The notes: generated by a model not told the origin, from the letters alone. Positions 1 to 7,832 are shown, counted from the stretch's first letter. The stretch is 9,915 bases of DNA from Chloroflexota bacterium (GCA_005880755.1 VBGV01000124.1:1-9915); one strand, 5' to 3'. Numbers and translations are program-made.

Positions 1-804
1 GCGAAAATCAGCGGTCACAGGGTCTTCACGCCTGGCCTGAAAGGCGGCAAGGTCCGCGGCCGTGAGGAGACCGGGATGCGCAACGCCTGAGCTATCCATC
101 AGCTCGTGCTGACAGTGCAGATCGACCGCCTCGGCCACGAACCCTGAGTAGAAAGAACGCAGCGCCGCCTCGATCTGCTCTTCCCTGCCCCCGGCCGGTG
201 CCGTCTCCCGCAGCAGGCGCCTGTAGGTCGCGGCAAGATCACGGTTGTGAAACCGCTGTCCGGGCCTTGGCACGCCGCCGCCCAGGTACACGGCCGCCGA
301 GCTCGGCCAGTGCTCGCGAAACAACGGCTCGACCATGACCAGGGTGTCGGCGATCCGCGGCAGCAGCGGATAACCGGATTCGGCATACCCGATGGCGAAC
401 TCCAACACGTCGGCCAGGCGCCAGGTGCCGTGGTCCCGGAGCAGGGCAAGCCATGCTGCGAAGGCTCCCGGTACGCAGGCCGCGATGAGGCCCGTGCCCG
501 GCACCTCGCCGAGTCCCATTTTCCTGAGGCGCTGAATGCTGGCCGCGCTGGGCGCCGGCCCCTGGCCGCAGATGACGTCGACCTTCTTCCGCGTCACGTC
601 CCACAGGACGATCGGGACCTCGCCGCCGAGGCCATTGAGATGCGGCTCGACGACCTGCAGCACAAAACCTGCCGCGACGGCGGCGTCAAACGCATTGCCG
701 CCTCGCTCGAGCACCGAGATCCCGCACTGTGCGGCGAGCCAGTGGGTGGAGCTCACCGCTCCAAAAGTCCCTTTGATCTCAGGTCGGGTTGTGAACTGCT
801 TCAC
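1..804 (-). CDS. gamma-glutamyltransferase family protein (partial, N-terminal 268 residues)
   Basis: The minus-strand frame is open from a GTG at 804-802 to the left edge, giving 268 codons; the C-terminal part lies outside the window. An in-frame TAG at 825-823 limits the start, and GTG is the only usual start codon after it. The N-terminal fold of the Ntn-hydrolase family is recognisable: a helix ending in ERGGNAFDAAVAAG (residues 33-46), then VVEPHLNGPGGE (51-62), CGQGPAPSA soon after, and a VPGTG...CVPGAFAAW stretch typical of the YwrD-like branch. Family members cleave themselves before a conserved Thr and transfer or hydrolyse gamma-glutamyl groups, for example of glutathione. That Thr would lie beyond the edge, so activity cannot be judged. 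There is no signal peptide, which points to a cytoplasmic enzyme. The gene is divergent from the DUF6457 gene with 24 bp between starts. No link to formate metabolism is apparent. Confidence 0.9.
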   Translation of the reverse strand, partial: MKQFTTRPEIKGTFGAVSSTHWLAAQCGISVLERGGNAFDAAVAAGFVLQVVEPHLNGLGGEVPIVLWDVTRKKVDVICGQGPAPSAASIQRLRKMGLGEVPGTGLIAACVPGAFAAWLALLRDHGTWRLADVLEFAIGYAESGYPLLPRIADTLVMVEPLFREHWPSSAAVYLGGGVPRPGQRFHNRDLAATYRRLLRETAPAGGREEQIEAALRSFYSGFVAEAVDLHCQHELMDSSGVAHPGLLTAADLAAFQARREDPVTADFR

Positions 805-828
805 CCTGGCAAAGGCTACTGTCTACGA

Positions 829-1119
829 ATGAATCAATTCTTCGACGCCCTCGGCCAGGATTGGGTCGACGCCGCGCAGCGCCGCGGGGCGGCCATCAAT
901 AAACCCGCGCTGGACTCTGGCGTAGCACTGGAGCTACTCGAGCTGGCACGCGTGGCGGCTCACACCCAGGAGCGGCGATTCGCGCCGCTGACGTGCTTCA
1001 TGGCCGGGGTGGCGGCCGAACGCCTGCGGACGGCAGGGGCGGACGTCGACGAACGCGCCATCGCGGAGTTCATTCAGGAAGTCAGGCAGAAGCTCGAGCG
1101 CGAGATCCCAGGTCTCTAG
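829..1119 (+). CDS. DUF6457 domain-containing small protein
   Basis: This is a 96-residue cytoplasmic protein starting at ATG 829 and ending at TAG 1117-1119. The frame stays open a further 194 codons upstream, but that stretch is antisense to the gamma-glutamyltransferase gene, so I place the start at 829. The sequence resembles DUF6457: a short N-terminal helix (MNQFFDALGQDW), then LELLELARVAAHTQERR (about residues 32-48), the typical APLTCFMAGVAA stretch (about 50-61) and a charged C-terminal helix. From memory, actinobacterial DUF6457 domains are often fused or next to MobA-type molybdopterin guanylyltransferases. A role in making the Mo-bisMGD cofactor of the neighbouring formate dehydrogenase is therefore an attractive inference, not shown by the sequence. 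The gene converges on mrp with only 3 bp between the stop codons. Upstream, only a weak AAAGG (811-815) resembles a ribosome binding site; a leaderless transcript is possible. Confidence 0.78.
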   Translation: MNQFFDALGQDWVDAAQRRGAAINKPALDSGVALELLELARVAAHTQERRFAPLTCFMAGVAAERLRTAGADVDERAIAEFIQEVRQKLEREIPGL

Positions 1120-1122
1120 GGA

Positions 1123-2196
1123 TTAGCGGACGTTGATGACCGGGAGCTGCCGGAAGCTCTGCACCGAAACGCGAGCGGCGACCGCCGAAGCGACCTTGCG
1201 CAGCGCCTGCGCACCGGGACTTTCAGGACGGGAAACGACCACCGGCGCTCCCGCATCGGCCTCTTCGCGGATGGCGTTCTCGAGCGGGATCGCGCCGAGG
1301 TAGGGCACGCCGAGCCGCTGCGCGGCTCGCTCGGCGCGACCGTGATCGAAGATGAAATGTTCTTTGCCGCAGTCGTCGCAGACAAACCAGCTCATGTTCT
1401 CGATCAACCCGAGCGGGGTCACGTTGAGACCGCGAAACATCTGAAGGGCCTTGACCGCGATCTTCAGCGCCGCGTCCTGAGGCGTACAGACGACCGCGAC
1501 GCCGGTCAGCGGGATGGTCTGCGCCAGGGTCAGCGAGGCATCGCCGGTGCCGGGCGGTAGATCCACGATCAAGTAGTCGAGCTCACCCCAACGGACGTCG
1601 GTCAGCATCTGCTCGATCGCGCGCGACACCATCGGCCCTCGCCAGACCATCGCCTTGTCGGCTCCCGCCAGCAAGCCGATCGAGATCACCTTCAGGCCAT
1701 AAGCCTCGAGCGGCACGAGCTTCTGGTCGTGCACTTGAGGCGTGTCGCTGACACCGAGCATGCCCGGCACCGACGGCCCGTAGATGTCAGCGTCGAGGAG
1801 CCCGACCCGAGCGCCGGAGAGCTGCAGGGAAGCTGCGAGGTTGACGGCGATCGTCGATTTGCCGACGCCGCCCTTGCCCGAGGCGACCGCGATCACGTGC
1901 TTCACGCCTGGGATCGCCGCTTCATGGCCTCGGCCGTTGAAGGCCGCTCGCACGTTGGCCGTCATCTTCAGGTCGACCGCGGTCACGCCTGGGATCCCGG
2001 CGACAAGGTCGTGGGCCAACGACTGAAACCGGTCGCGCACGGGACAGGCGGGCGTGGTCAGCTCGAATGTGAAGCTGACCCGGCCGCCGTCGGTGATCGC
2101 GATGTCCTTGATCATGCCGAGGCTGACGACGTCGCGGCCGAGGTCAGGGTCCTTGATCGCGGACAGGACCGTGAGGACGTCTTCCCTACTGGGCAC
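1123..2196 (-). CDS. mrp: Mrp/ApbC/NBP35-family P-loop ATPase, iron-sulfur cluster carrier
   Basis: The 357-residue protein has the standard two-part Mrp build. An N-terminal MIP18/DUF59 domain (about residues 3-80, with DPDLGRDVVSLGMI and the ELTTPACPVRD loop) is followed by a ParA/MinD-like ATPase domain. The deviant Walker A is GKGGVGKST (107-115), then LLDADIYGPSVPG (133-145), VDLPPGTGD (211-219), and C273-x-x-C276, the pair that bridges a [4Fe-4S] cluster between two subunits in this family. Family members receive and deliver Fe-S clusters in the cytoplasm. The start is GTG at 2196-2194; it overlaps the end of the NrfD gene by 11 bases and has no clear ribosome binding site, so translation is probably coupled. 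As last gene of the formate dehydrogenase operon it probably helps load the Fe-S clusters (one in the catalytic subunit, four in the ferredoxin subunit). That client assignment is inference; the family call is secure. Confidence 0.95.
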   Translation of the reverse strand: MPSREDVLTVLSAIKDPDLGRDVVSLGMIKDIAITDGGRVSFTFELTTPACPVRDRFQSLAHDLVAGIPGVTAVDLKMTANVRAAFNGRGHEAAIPGVKHVIAVASGKGGVGKSTIAVNLAASLQLSGARVGLLDADIYGPSVPGMLGVSDTPQVHDQKLVPLEAYGLKVISIGLLAGADKAMVWRGPMVSRAIEQMLTDVRWGELDYLIVDLPPGTGDASLTLAQTIPLTGVAVVCTPQDAALKIAVKALQMFRGLNVTPLGLIENMSWFVCDDCGKEHFIFDHGRAERAAQRLGVPYLGAIPLENAIREEADAGAPVVVSRPESPGAQALRKVASAVAARVSVQSFRQLPVINVR

Positions 2197-3097
2197 TGAA
2201 AATCACCGCGGCACGCAAGGCCAGGACTCCTAAGAGGACCAGGACGGAGACCACGACCGTGTCGAGACGCACCCCCGCGACGGTGCCCGATCCCCCCTCC
2301 GCCCGCATCCGCATGTGGCCGCGCGCCTCGACGAGAGATCCGGCGACCCCGGCCACGGCGATGGCCCAAAGCGGCAGCCAGGGCAGCTCACGGGCGAGAG
2401 CGCCCGCGGCCCCGACCGTGATGAAGAACACGATGATCAACGCCAGCTCCAGCACGGAGAAGTAGCCATCCGCCTGGTGCAGCCGGCCCAGGCTGAAGCC
2501 TGCTTCTGGACGATTGCGGATGAGCAGCGCGATGAGCGCCGCCGAGCCGCTCAGTCCCGACGCGAGGAAAAGCCCGCCGAGCACCCAGGTGTCGCTCCAA
2601 ACCGGCTGGTTGCTGACGCTCAACAGGACGCCCGTGTACGACGCGATGAAGATGGCCACGATCGCGCCGATGATGTTGAACGCGCGATTGACGACCATCG
2701 GAATGATGCCGCCACCCCTGTTCCTCATCCAAGCGTCAACCGCCGAGACGGTGACGAAGAAGCCGAAGAGCAGAAGGGCCCAAACCCCGACGGACATCGG
2801 TGACCAGTACTTGAAGTTGAGGCCTGTGTCTCCCGGTGTGACATCGACCATCATGTGCCAGAACTTCCACCAGCTGGCGCCGAGGTCGGCCGTGAGCAGG
2901 ATGGGGCAGATCAGCGTGGCCGGGAGGCTGACGTAGAACGCGACCCGGGCCGCCGGCTCGTCGCGCGCGTCGCCCGACAGTCGCAGCAGCGTCCCCACGA
3001 GGTAGGCGCCGCCTGCGATCCCCGCAAAGAAAAAGTAGAAGAGGATGTACCAGGTCCACTGCGGCGACCGTACGAAGTGCTCGGCGAGGAACACCAT
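2186..3097 (-). CDS. nrfD: NrfD/PsrC-type integral membrane subunit of formate dehydrogenase
   Basis: This 303-residue, strongly hydrophobic protein has about eight predicted transmembrane helices: near residues 14-38, 52-75, 104-125, 135-160, 172-195, 210-235, 240-258 and 276-300. The first contains WTWYILFYFFFAGIAGGAYL, the hallmark start of NrfD/PsrC polysulfide-reductase-like proteins. Such subunits anchor Mo-enzyme plus ferredoxin pairs to the membrane and exchange electrons with the quinone pool. They normally carry no haem, unlike the four-helix cytochrome b556 FdnI. It sits directly after the four-cluster ferredoxin gene, with TGATG overlapping by one base, so it is the quinone-side partner of this formate dehydrogenase. 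The start ATG is 3097-3095 and the stop TAG 2188-2186. Family assignment is firm; direction of electron flow (formate to quinone) is inferred from the partner subunits. Confidence 0.92.
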   Translation of the reverse strand: MVFLAEHFVRSPQWTWYILFYFFFAGIAGGAYLVGTLLRLSGDARDEPAARVAFYVSLPATLICPILLTADLGASWWKFWHMMVDVTPGDTGLNFKYWSPMSVGVWALLLFGFFVTVSAVDAWMRNRGGGIIPMVVNRAFNIIGAIVAIFIASYTGVLLSVSNQPVWSDTWVLGGLFLASGLSGSAALIALLIRNRPEAGFSLGRLHQADGYFSVLELALIIVFFITVGAAGALARELPWLPLWAIAVAGVAGSLVEARGHMRMRAEGGSGTVAGVRLDTVVVSVLVLLGVLALRAAVIFSAQ

Positions 3098-3897
3098 CAG
3101 GGCATCCCGCGGCGCCTGAAGGCGACCAGGCCACCGATCACCGCCAGCACCGCGGTCACCGCCGCACCAAGGTAACCACCCAGGTCGTTGCGGCTCGGCA
3201 GTTTCGCGTTGTCGGCGTTCGGCAGCCCATAGGTCTCCGGTTTGTCCATGAGGAGGAAGAAGGCGTTCAGGCCGCCGTAGACCTTGTCGTCACGTCCGTA
3301 GAGCTGGGCCTGGGTGACGCCCTGGCTGTGCAGCGTCGCCAGGCGAACGTCCGCGGCTTGCTGGAGCTCGGCCAGCGGCCCGAACTGGATCGACTGGGTC
3401 GGACAGGCCTTCGCGCACGCGGGCTCCAGGCCTCCCTGCAGCCGGTCATAGCACAGAGTGCACTTGTGCGCGGTTCCGGTCTCCTGATTCATTCCGATCA
3501 CGCTGTATGGACACGCGGCGATGCAGTTGCGACAGCCATTGCAGACGTCCTGCTGGATGAACACCGTGTTGAACTCGGTGCGGATGATCGCCCCGGTTGG
3601 ACACACCTCCATGCAGCTGGCGTGCTTGCAGTGCTTGCAGACGTCCGACATCATCAGCCAGGCCGTGCCGTTGCCCGCGGTCGCGGACTGATCGGGGACG
3701 TGCTCGATGAACTTCACATGGCGCCAGTTCTGCGCGTCGAGGCTGCCGGTGTTGTCGTAGCTGTCGTCCAGGAAGGCCGGGCTGTCGCCCTGCAGCTGGT
3801 TCCACTCCTTGCACGCCACCTCGCACGCCTTGCAGCCGATGCAGATGCTGGTGTCGGTGAAGAAGCCGTATTCCTCGCCCGCTTTGATTGCCGCCAT
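3097..3897 (-). CDS. fdnH: formate dehydrogenase beta subunit, four [4Fe-4S] clusters with C-terminal membrane anchor
   Basis: The 266-residue protein carries 16 cysteines in four groups matching FdnH/FdoH: C19-C22-C25-C29; C87-C90-C95-C99; C119-C122-C125-C129; and C146-C149-C161-C165. Together they form four [4Fe-4S] clusters, a wire from the catalytic subunit to the membrane subunit. A single hydrophobic helix at about 239-260, followed by RRRG, anchors the C-terminus and would leave the cluster domain outside the cytoplasm, as in E. coli FdnH. There is no signal peptide, so export presumably rides on the Tat signal of the catalytic subunit, as known for this family. At 266 residues it is somewhat shorter than E. 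coli FdnH (about 294). The ATG at 3897-3895 directly follows the fdhE stop (TAG then ATG), and the gene overlaps the NrfD gene by its last stop bases. No strong ribosome binding site is visible, so translational coupling is likely. Confidence 0.95.
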   Translation of the reverse strand: MAAIKAGEEYGFFTDTSICIGCKACEVACKEWNQLQGDSPAFLDDSYDNTGSLDAQNWRHVKFIEHVPDQSATAGNGTAWLMMSDVCKHCKHASCMEVCPTGAIIRTEFNTVFIQQDVCNGCRNCIAACPYSVIGMNQETGTAHKCTLCYDRLQGGLEPACAKACPTQSIQFGPLAELQQAADVRLATLHSQGVTQAQLYGRDDKVYGGLNAFFLLMDKPETYGLPNADNAKLPSRNDLGGYLGAAVTAVLAVIGGLVAFRRRGMP

Positions 3898-4770
3898 CTA
3901 GAAGCCCATCAGGTTGGGAATGACCTTGGTGAAGCCCCGCTCGCGCGCGTATAGATCAAGCGGGATCGCCGCGATCTCGTCGACCACCGGAACCGCAGCC
4001 CGGTCGGTGGCGAGGTCGATGCTCAGGAGGTACTGGCGGCACGATTCGCACGCCTCGATGCGCACGTGCGGGAAGACAGCGTGCACCGGGTCGGCCACGG
4101 GGTCGGCGGGCAGGCCACGAACAACGCTCCCCCGCTCCCCGGAGGCCGCGCCGTATTCGCTGAAAACCGGCAGCTTCGCGCTCTCGTCCTCGCCGCAGCC
4201 GGGGCAGGTCATTCGCGGATAGCCCCAACTTGCACCGCAGCGCGCGCAGAGCAGGCGACGAGGCCCGGTGGCGAGGTCGTCCGCCGACGGTTCGAAATAG
4301 CTCAGCTGCGGCGGGCCACCGCACTCCGGGCAGTGACGCGCGTCGCGTGGTCCGCCGCATGTCGCCCGAGCCTCCGCATCGAGCGCTTCGAGGACCGGTC
4401 CGAGCGAGGCCCGCGCCAGGTACCGGTCGACCATCGCTTGCGAGTCGCCCGCGATCCACTGCTCGATCATCCGCAAAGGCTGCTCCGTCTCGAGGCGATG
4501 GAGAAGCTGAGACCGGAGCTGGTCCGGACCGGCGAAGAGGCTGACGTCGACGATGCCCGGGACCACGACGTCGGCGCAGTAGGAGGCCAGGTTGCGACCG
4601 GCGGGCCGGACTGATGCCGCTTCCACGTATGCCTTCTCCTGGACAGCCAGCAGCGCGCCGTAGAAATCCAGCAGCTGGCGCGCGAATCCCTGGCGCGTCC
4701 GCAGCTCCTTGACGCGGCGCCTTCGGTCTGCCCAGACGTCCTTCTGCGCGGCGGTGAGGATCGGGGCCAT
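3898..4770 (-). CDS. fdhE: FdhE, formate dehydrogenase maturation accessory protein
   Basis: This is a soluble protein of 290 residues from ATG 4770 (291 from the adjacent GTG at 4773). Counting from the GTG, four CxxC pairs are present: C148-C151, C176-C179, C190-C193 and C242-C245, the rubredoxin-like metal knuckles of FdhE. An N-terminal helical part (about 1-135) contains the typical FYGALLAVQEKAY stretch. FdhE in E. coli binds the catalytic subunits of respiratory formate dehydrogenases in the cytoplasm and is needed for activity, acting before Tat export. Start choice: both GTG (4773) and ATG (4770) overlap the TGA of the catalytic gene. A GGAG lies 8 nt before the ATG and 5 nt before the GTG, so I favour ATG. 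Its place between the catalytic and ferredoxin genes suggests it is made in step with its client. Confidence 0.93.
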   Translation of the reverse strand: MAPILTAAQKDVWADRRRRVKELRTRQGFARQLLDFYGALLAVQEKAYVEAASVRPAGRNLASYCADVVVPGIVDVSLFAGPDQLRSQLLHRLETEQPLRMIEQWIAGDSQAMVDRYLARASLGPVLEALDAEARATCGGPRDARHCPECGGPPQLSYFEPSADDLATGPRRLLCARCGASWGYPRMTCPGCGEDESAKLPVFSEYGAASGERGSVVRGLPADPVADPVHAVFPHVRIEACESCRQYLLSIDLATDRAAVPVVDEIAAIPLDLYARERGFTKVIPNLMGF

Positions 4771-7700
4771 CACATCTTCTCCAGGTTGACGAGGAACGCC
4801 TTGAACTCGGGCGTTCGCGCGTTGGCATCGCCCACGAACGGGGTGAGCGCGTTGGCCAGCCAGTAACGGCCATGGCTCGGGTCGCTGTCGGCCGAAACGC
4901 CGACGTAGCCCCAGTGAATCGGGATCCCGATCTGATAGACCTTCTGGCCGGCGACCGTCATCGGTCCCAGCCGTTTGGTCACGAGCGCAAGAACTTCGAC
5001 CTTGCCTCGCTTCGACGATACCCGCACCTGGTCGCCGCTCTTGATGCCCTTCTGGCTTGCAAGCTCATACGGAATCTCGACGAACGGTTTGGGCTGGAGC
5101 TGCACGAGATGTGGCACGTGCTGCGTCACGTAGTGCTCGTGCTCGGTGAGCCGGTAGCTCGTGGCGATGTATGGGAACTCCTGGGGTGTGCCGAACCGGT
5201 TAGGTCTGCCGGCCGCCTTGTCGTAGAGAAACGCGACCGGTGACGCCGAGTTGTTGGGATGGAGCGGATTGGCCACGGGCGATTCGACCGGCTCGTAGTG
5301 CTCCGGGAACGGTCCGTCGACCATGCCGTTGCTGAAGAGGCGGCCGACTCCCTCGCCGTTCATGATGAATGGCAGATACGCGTTGGGGTCGCGGGGGTTC
5401 ATGGTCGCCGGGTAGTCGGGCACGTCGCCGACCCACTTGCTGCCATCCCATGCGATCCCAGGCCTCGCCGGATCCCAAGGCTTCCCGTCCAGGTCCGCAG
5501 AGGCCCGGTTGTACATCACGCGGCGGTTGAGCGGCCAGCTCCACGCCCAGTTGGGATAGAACCCCATCCCGGTCGGATCGTTTGCCTTGGGGTCCTGGAT
5601 GCCCTGGCGTCGCTTCATCAAGTTGCCCGTGTCCAGGTAGCTGCCCGTGTAGATCCAGTCTCCGGTGGTGGTGGTGCCGTCGTCTTTCAGGTTGGCGAAG
5701 CTGGTCATCTGCTTGCCGGTCGCGAGGTCTTTGCCGTTGATCTCCTTGGCAATCTCATCCAGCTCAGGCTTCGCCGGGTCCTTGTAAGCGAAGGTCAAAC
5801 TGTTGATGGGGTCGGGAAACTTGCCGCCCTGCGACTGGTACAGCTTCTTCACGCGCTGAAAGACGTCGGCCAGGATCCAGTGGTCGTGGCGCGCCTGCCC
5901 CTCGGGCGGGAGGACCTGGTCTTTCCACTGCGCCCAGCGTCCGCTGTTGGTGAACGACCCGTCCTTTTCGATCCAGTGCGTGGTCGGGAGCATGAAGACC
6001 TCGGTCTTGACCTGGCTCGCGTCGACGCCCGGCGCGTGCCAGAACTCTGAGCTCGTGGTCGGCAGCGGATCCATGACGACCAACCACTTCAGGTTGCCGA
6101 GCGCCTGGCGCACCTGGTTGCTGTCAGGACCGATGCTCGCCGCGGTCATGCCGGACAGGATCAGGCCCTCCATCTTTCCCTTCAGCGCCTGGTCAAAGAT
6201 CGACATCCACGACGAGTTCTGGGCCGGCTTGGGGACGAAGTTGAAAGCGAACTCGTTGTCCTTGTTGGCCGCGTCGCCATACCAACCCTTGAGCGTGCTG
6301 ACCATGAACTTGCTGTAATTCGTGCCGAAGAAGTTCCAGGAGTGTGGGTCGGACTTCTTGGGCGCGCTCGCGGCGACGTAGTCGGCGATCGTCTTCTGTC
6401 CAGGCGCTGGGATCCTCAGGTAACCCGGGAGGAGCTCCCACGAGATCGCGTGGTCCGTGTTGCCCTGGATGTTGGCGTGGCCTCTCTCGGCGTTCATACC
6501 TCCGCCGGGGCGGCCCATGTTGCCAAGCAGCAGTTGCAGCACCGCGCCCGAGCGGATGAGCTGGCCGCCGGTGGTGTGGTGCGTCAAGCCGACCGCGTAG
6601 ACGATGGTCATCACCTTGTCCGGCTTGCCCATCTGGCCGACCAGGTCCGCGACCTTCTTGAAATCGTCGACGGGGATGCCGGTGATGCTGGAGACCACCT
6701 CTGGTGTGTAGCGCGAGTAGTGCGCCTTCATGAGCTGGAAGACCGAGCGAGGGTGCTGCAGGGTCAGGTCGCGACTCGCATATCCGGTTCTGGCGTTCGA
6801 CTCATACGCCCAGGTCGCGATGTTGTAAGTGCGCTTGTCCGGGTCGTAACCCGAGAAGAGGCCGTCGCTGAACGCGTAGCCGTCCTTGACCACGAAGGAT
6901 GCGTTGGTGTAGTTGCGGACGTACTCGTCGTGGAACAGGTTGTTCTGCAGGACGTGGTTGATCAGCCCGCCGAAGTAGGCCACGTCGCTGCCGGTTCGGA
7001 TGCGGAGGTACATGTCGGCGACGGCAGACGTGCGCGTGAAGCGCGGGTCGGCGTGAATCAACTTCGCGCCGCGGTCCAGCTTGGCCCGCATGAACCACTG
7101 GAATCCGACCGGATGAGCCTCAGCCGGGTTGGCGCCGTTGATCAGGATCAGGTCCGCATGCCTGATGTCGCGCCAGTGGTTGGTCATCGCTCCCCTTCCG
7201 AATGTGGCGGCCAAACTGACCACCGTGGGGCCGTGTCAAACCCTGGCCTGTTGCTCTAGATGGACCAGTCCCAGGCCCCGCATCAGCTTGGTGGCGAAGT
7301 AGCCCTCCTCCGAGCTGAACGCGGCGCCTCCGGCGAAGGCGATCCCCTCGCACCGGTTCACGGTGCTGCCGTTGCCGTCGGTGGTGATGAACGAGGCGTC
7401 CCTGGACGCCTTCACGTTGTTTGCGATCTTGTCGAGCACGAAGTCCCACGAGACGCTCTTCCAGCCGGTCGCGCCAGAGGCCCGGTACTGCGGCGATTCG
7501 ACGCGGCGTGGTGAGATGGCCAGCTGCATCGCGGTCGCACCCTTCGGACAGAGCCGTCCCTCGTTGACCGGGCTGTCCGGGTCGCCCTCGATCTGCAGCA
7601 GCTCCGTGGTGCCGTTGCTCTTCTGCCGGGTGTAGGCGACCAGCGAGCAACCGACCGCGCAGTACGGGCAGATGCTGTGGAGCTCCTTCGCTCCTGCGAT

Positions 7701-7826
7701 TCGCAGGTTCTGCTTGACCCGCGTCGACTCCGCCACCGCGATGTCGAAACCGAGACCCGTGGCAGCGACGGCGCCCGCGCCGGCGACGCCTACCTTGAGG
7801 AATTCCCGACGTGTGACAGTCGCCAA
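4770..7826 (-). CDS. fdnG: formate dehydrogenase N-type catalytic subunit, selenocysteine-containing, Tat-exported
   Basis: One gene of 1018 residues whose in-frame TGA at 7238-7236 is read as selenocysteine (residue 197); E. coli FdnG has 1015 residues with Sec196. The TGA is flanked by QARV before and HGPTV after, as in the family, and both halves align in order with FdnG. A Tat signal (TRREFLK at residues 5-11, then an Ala/Gly-rich core to about 33) marks export to the periplasmic face. A [4Fe-4S] site is C53-C56-C60-C93. The rest is the Mo/W-bisMGD oxidoreductase body (FGRGAMTNHW, NPAEAHPVGFQWF, DPRFTRTSAVAD, LLLGNMGRPGGG) and a C-terminal dinucleotide-binding domain (about 890-1018, with VSSKRGKVEV and GIPIHWGYVGV). 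It oxidises formate to CO2. The start is TTG at 7826-7824, the only one in frame after a purine-rich GGGGGG and before the Tat motif. Its TGA stop overlaps fdhE. Mo versus W cannot be told from sequence. Confidence 0.95.
7206..7238 (-). promoter_or_regulatory. Selenocysteine UGA with bacterial SECIS hairpin
   Basis: The recoded UGA is 7238-7236. Eleven bases later a stem starts: GGUGGUC (7224-7218), loop AGUUU (7217-7213), GGCCGCC (7212-7206). All seven positions pair, five Watson-Crick and two G-U. Position just after the UGA, stem length and a loop containing GU fit the SelB-binding SECIS elements of E. coli fdnG and fdhF, whose loops as I recall are AGUCU and AGGUCU. The hairpin also encodes conserved residues (VVSLAA), so it is constrained twice. 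It would bind SelB and direct Sec insertion. Confidence 0.88.
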
Positions 7827-7832
7827 ATCACA

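Noticed and set aside
99..604. Two minus-strand open frames within 99-449 and 239-604
   Set aside because: They are other-frame shadows of the partial gamma-glutamyltransferase gene, rich in Arg and Ala with no family features.
247..828. Plus-strand upstream extension of the DUF6457 frame (a 290-codon open frame)
   Set aside because: It is antisense to the gamma-glutamyltransferase gene, whose protein is clearly conserved; the extension has no recognisable domain and DUF6457 proteins are short.
1105..1135. Bidirectional terminator between the DUF6457 gene and mrp
   Set aside because: Only 3 bp separate the stop codons and I see no GC-rich hairpin followed by a T-run on either strand.
7223..7238. 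Two separate formate dehydrogenase genes, or a pseudogene broken by a stop
   Set aside because: Same frame, UGA at the conserved Sec position, conserved flanking residues and a SECIS stem make one intact selenoprotein gene far more likely. The GTG at 7223-7221 is an internal valine codon.
5259..7259. Long plus-strand open frames (5259-6050 and 6342-7259) antisense to the catalytic subunit
   Set aside because: Expected in GC-rich DNA opposite a long gene; the translations are low-complexity Arg/Val/Asp-rich and match no family I know.
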